Positions 6,185 through 6,799 of a DNA stretch of 6,799 nucleotides are shown here, piece after piece. The stretch is from an uncultured archaeon (GTDB lineage: Archaea > Halobacteriota > Methanosarcinia > Methanotrichales > Methanotrichaceae), in assembly GCA_902385025.1 (NCBI GenBank), contig CABMDX010000294.1, positions 1 to 6,799 on the forward strand, read 5' to 3'. Under the pieces are notes generated by a model. That model did no database searches, was not told where the DNA came from, and saw only the letters and a list, made by a program, of their open reading frames with translations. Positions within the stretch are counted from its first letter, which is position 1, and every line of letters starts with the position of its first letter. Both the position numbers and the translations under genes were made by a program.

Positions 6185-6652
6185 TTACTTGAGCTCCTGA
6201 TAGCCGCGAACGTTGAGAAATGTCTCCTGCTGACCAGCAAAGGATGCAGTAGGCAGATCTTCAGCCGTTGCAGAGCTTCGCACAGCTACATCCGGGTCGG
6301 CGCCGTATTCATCACCAAGCCTGTCGTAGGCTTCCTTGATTTCTGCCCACATATCTTCTGGCAAATCTGATTTTAGGATCAATTCGCGTGCTCTATTTCC
6401 CCTCGCTGCCAGGTCTTTCATATCAGACTTGTTAAGGCCTGACATGGCCTCTTTCAACTTGTCCAGAATGCCTGCGGAATTAAGAAAATGCCAGTAGGCC
6501 TCCGAAGTCGTGGCAAACCCATTGGGAATTTTGACACCTTGTGGTTTGAGATCCCGGTACATCTCGCCCAGGGATGCATTCTTTCCGCCAACTGAAGGCA
6601 CATCCTCTATGCGTATCTCATCGAACCATAGCAAGAATTTTTTTTGTTGCAT
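6185..6652 (-). CDS. ppsA: PEP synthase, N-terminal fragment (155 residues)
   Basis: This is the first part of the ATP-binding half. It shows the family's opening WFDEI, the nucleotide-binding VGGKNASLGEM (Lys24), VRSSATAEDLP (Arg125) and SFAGQQETFLNV (about 137-148), and stops at Lys155. Normal enzymes continue for another ~640 residues. Residues just before the stop (YQELK) and just after it (ACIKC) fit the family poorly, unlike the flanks. A polypeptide of this size lacks the phosphohistidine and PEP domains and would be inactive. Confidence 0.8.
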   Translation of the reverse strand: MQQKKFLLWFDEIRIEDVPSVGGKNASLGEMYRDLKPQGVKIPNGFATTSEAYWHFLNSAGILDKLKEAMSGLNKSDMKDLAARGNRARELILKSDLPEDMWAEIKEAYDRLGDEYGADPDVAVRSSATAEDLPTASFAGQQETFLNVRGYQELK

Positions 6653-6678
6653 AGTTCCCTCATATAAACCTAAACTCG

Positions 6679-6798
6679 TCACGTGGTAGGGAATAAACTC
6701 AATCCGAGCTTACTATCCAAGTCCCTAACTTTCTTCGGGACCTCAGAGATCAGAGTTCGATCGCCAATCCTGACATGATACACTTTGCTGTACTGCAA
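6679..6798 (-). CDS. Possible 3' end of a gene running off the right edge
   Basis: From the window edge the minus strand reads open for 39 codons to TGA (6681-6679). The frame includes VYHVRIGDRTLISEVPKKV and then RDLDSKLGLSLFPTT. The mix of charged and hydrophobic residues is protein-like, but I do not recognise it, and a 39-codon open frame is not rare by chance. The TGA overlaps a GTG (6682-6680) that is in frame with ppsA, an arrangement seen in translationally coupled operons; I still consider ATG 6652 the better ppsA start. If real, this gene lies 26 bp upstream of ppsA on the same strand. Confidence 0.3.
   Translation of the reverse strand: MQYSKVYHVRIGDRTLISEVPKKVRDLDSKLGLSLFPTT
6690..6700 (-). 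promoter_or_regulatory. Candidate TATA box of ppsA
   Basis: GAGTTTATTCC on the minus strand (6700 to 6690) contains a TTTATT core. It would set transcription start near 6668 and give a 16-nt leader that includes the GAGGG ribosome binding site (6661-6657). It overlaps the end of a possible upstream reading frame, so if that is a real gene ppsA might instead be read from further upstream. Confidence 0.3.
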
Positions 6799-6799
6799 C

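Larger units (their letters stand above)
4244..6652 (-). pseudogene. ppsA: Phosphoenolpyruvate synthase gene with in-frame TAA
   Basis: The whole gene spans 803 codons including the final TGA, the usual length for PEP synthase (E. coli about 792 residues). The enzyme makes PEP, AMP and phosphate from pyruvate, ATP and water, feeding gluconeogenesis; in methanogens this follows pyruvate synthesis from acetyl-CoA. Reading from ATG 6652, the frame runs 155 codons to a TAA (6187-6185). It then resumes in the same frame without net insertion or loss, at ACIKCFASLF and MDRAISYR. A second lesion is Ile709 (codon 4528-4526) where the family has Asn in GSND. Everything else aligns well from end to end, so decay is recent or part of it is sequence error. 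No ribosome binding site precedes ATG 6154, so separate translation of the second part is unlikely. GAGGG (6661-6657) lies 4 nt before ATG 6652. The GTG at 6682 would add ten residues not typical of the family. Confidence 0.85.

Noticed and set aside
6653..6682. GTG 6682 as the ppsA start, adding ten residues.
   Set aside because: PEP synthases open a few residues before WFDEI, which ATG 6652 gives, and GAGGG stands in front of that ATG. The GTG would only matter if the edge frame is a real coupled gene.
1..6799. CRISPR array, insertion sequence, tRNA/rRNA, phage or defence cassette.
   Set aside because: I saw no regularly spaced repeats, no transposase-like frame, no terminal inverted repeats with target duplication and no tRNA-like cloverleaf.

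Overview
The window looks like chromosome from an anaerobic euryarchaeon, most likely a methanogen of the Methanosarcinales (Methanothrix/Methanosarcina type). The clues are TATA-type promoter sequences, GGAGG-type ribosome binding sites, a one-iron superoxide reductase of the kind found in anaerobes, and a PEP synthase of archaeal type. The assignment is an inference from gene content and style; there is no rRNA gene or other marker to fix it.

Layout: bases 1-160 hold the promoter region of a large cation-transporting P-type ATPase (161-2737, + strand, complete). A gene-free stretch follows (2738-3121). It carries a hairpin over the ATPase stop codon, faint traces of a decayed histidine-kinase ATPase domain in three frames, and TATA-like promoter candidates. 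Next is a compact superoxide reductase/desulfoferrodoxin-family gene (3122-3508, +). Directly behind it is a strong ribosome binding site leading into a broken or unrecognised reading frame (3526-3797, +). A hairpin at 3755-3776 lies at the meeting point with the convergent, complete SpoIIAA-like/STAS gene (3780-4142, -). The rest is a phosphoenolpyruvate synthase gene (ppsA, 4244-6652, -), interrupted by an in-frame TAA after 155 codons. It also carries Asn-to-Ile at a PEP-binding active-site position. The last ~120 bases may hold the 3' end of another minus-strand gene that runs off the window.

How the genes fit together: there is no evident single system. The ATPase and superoxide reductase are separate + strand units (ion homeostasis; oxygen defence). 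ppsA and the STAS gene lie head-to-tail on the minus strand 101 bp apart and might share a transcript. The most informative feature is gene decay: a doubly damaged ppsA, a probable dead frame after the superoxide reductase, and a possible kinase relic. I found no CRISPR array, insertion sequence, tRNA or rRNA, and no convincing new multi-gene system.
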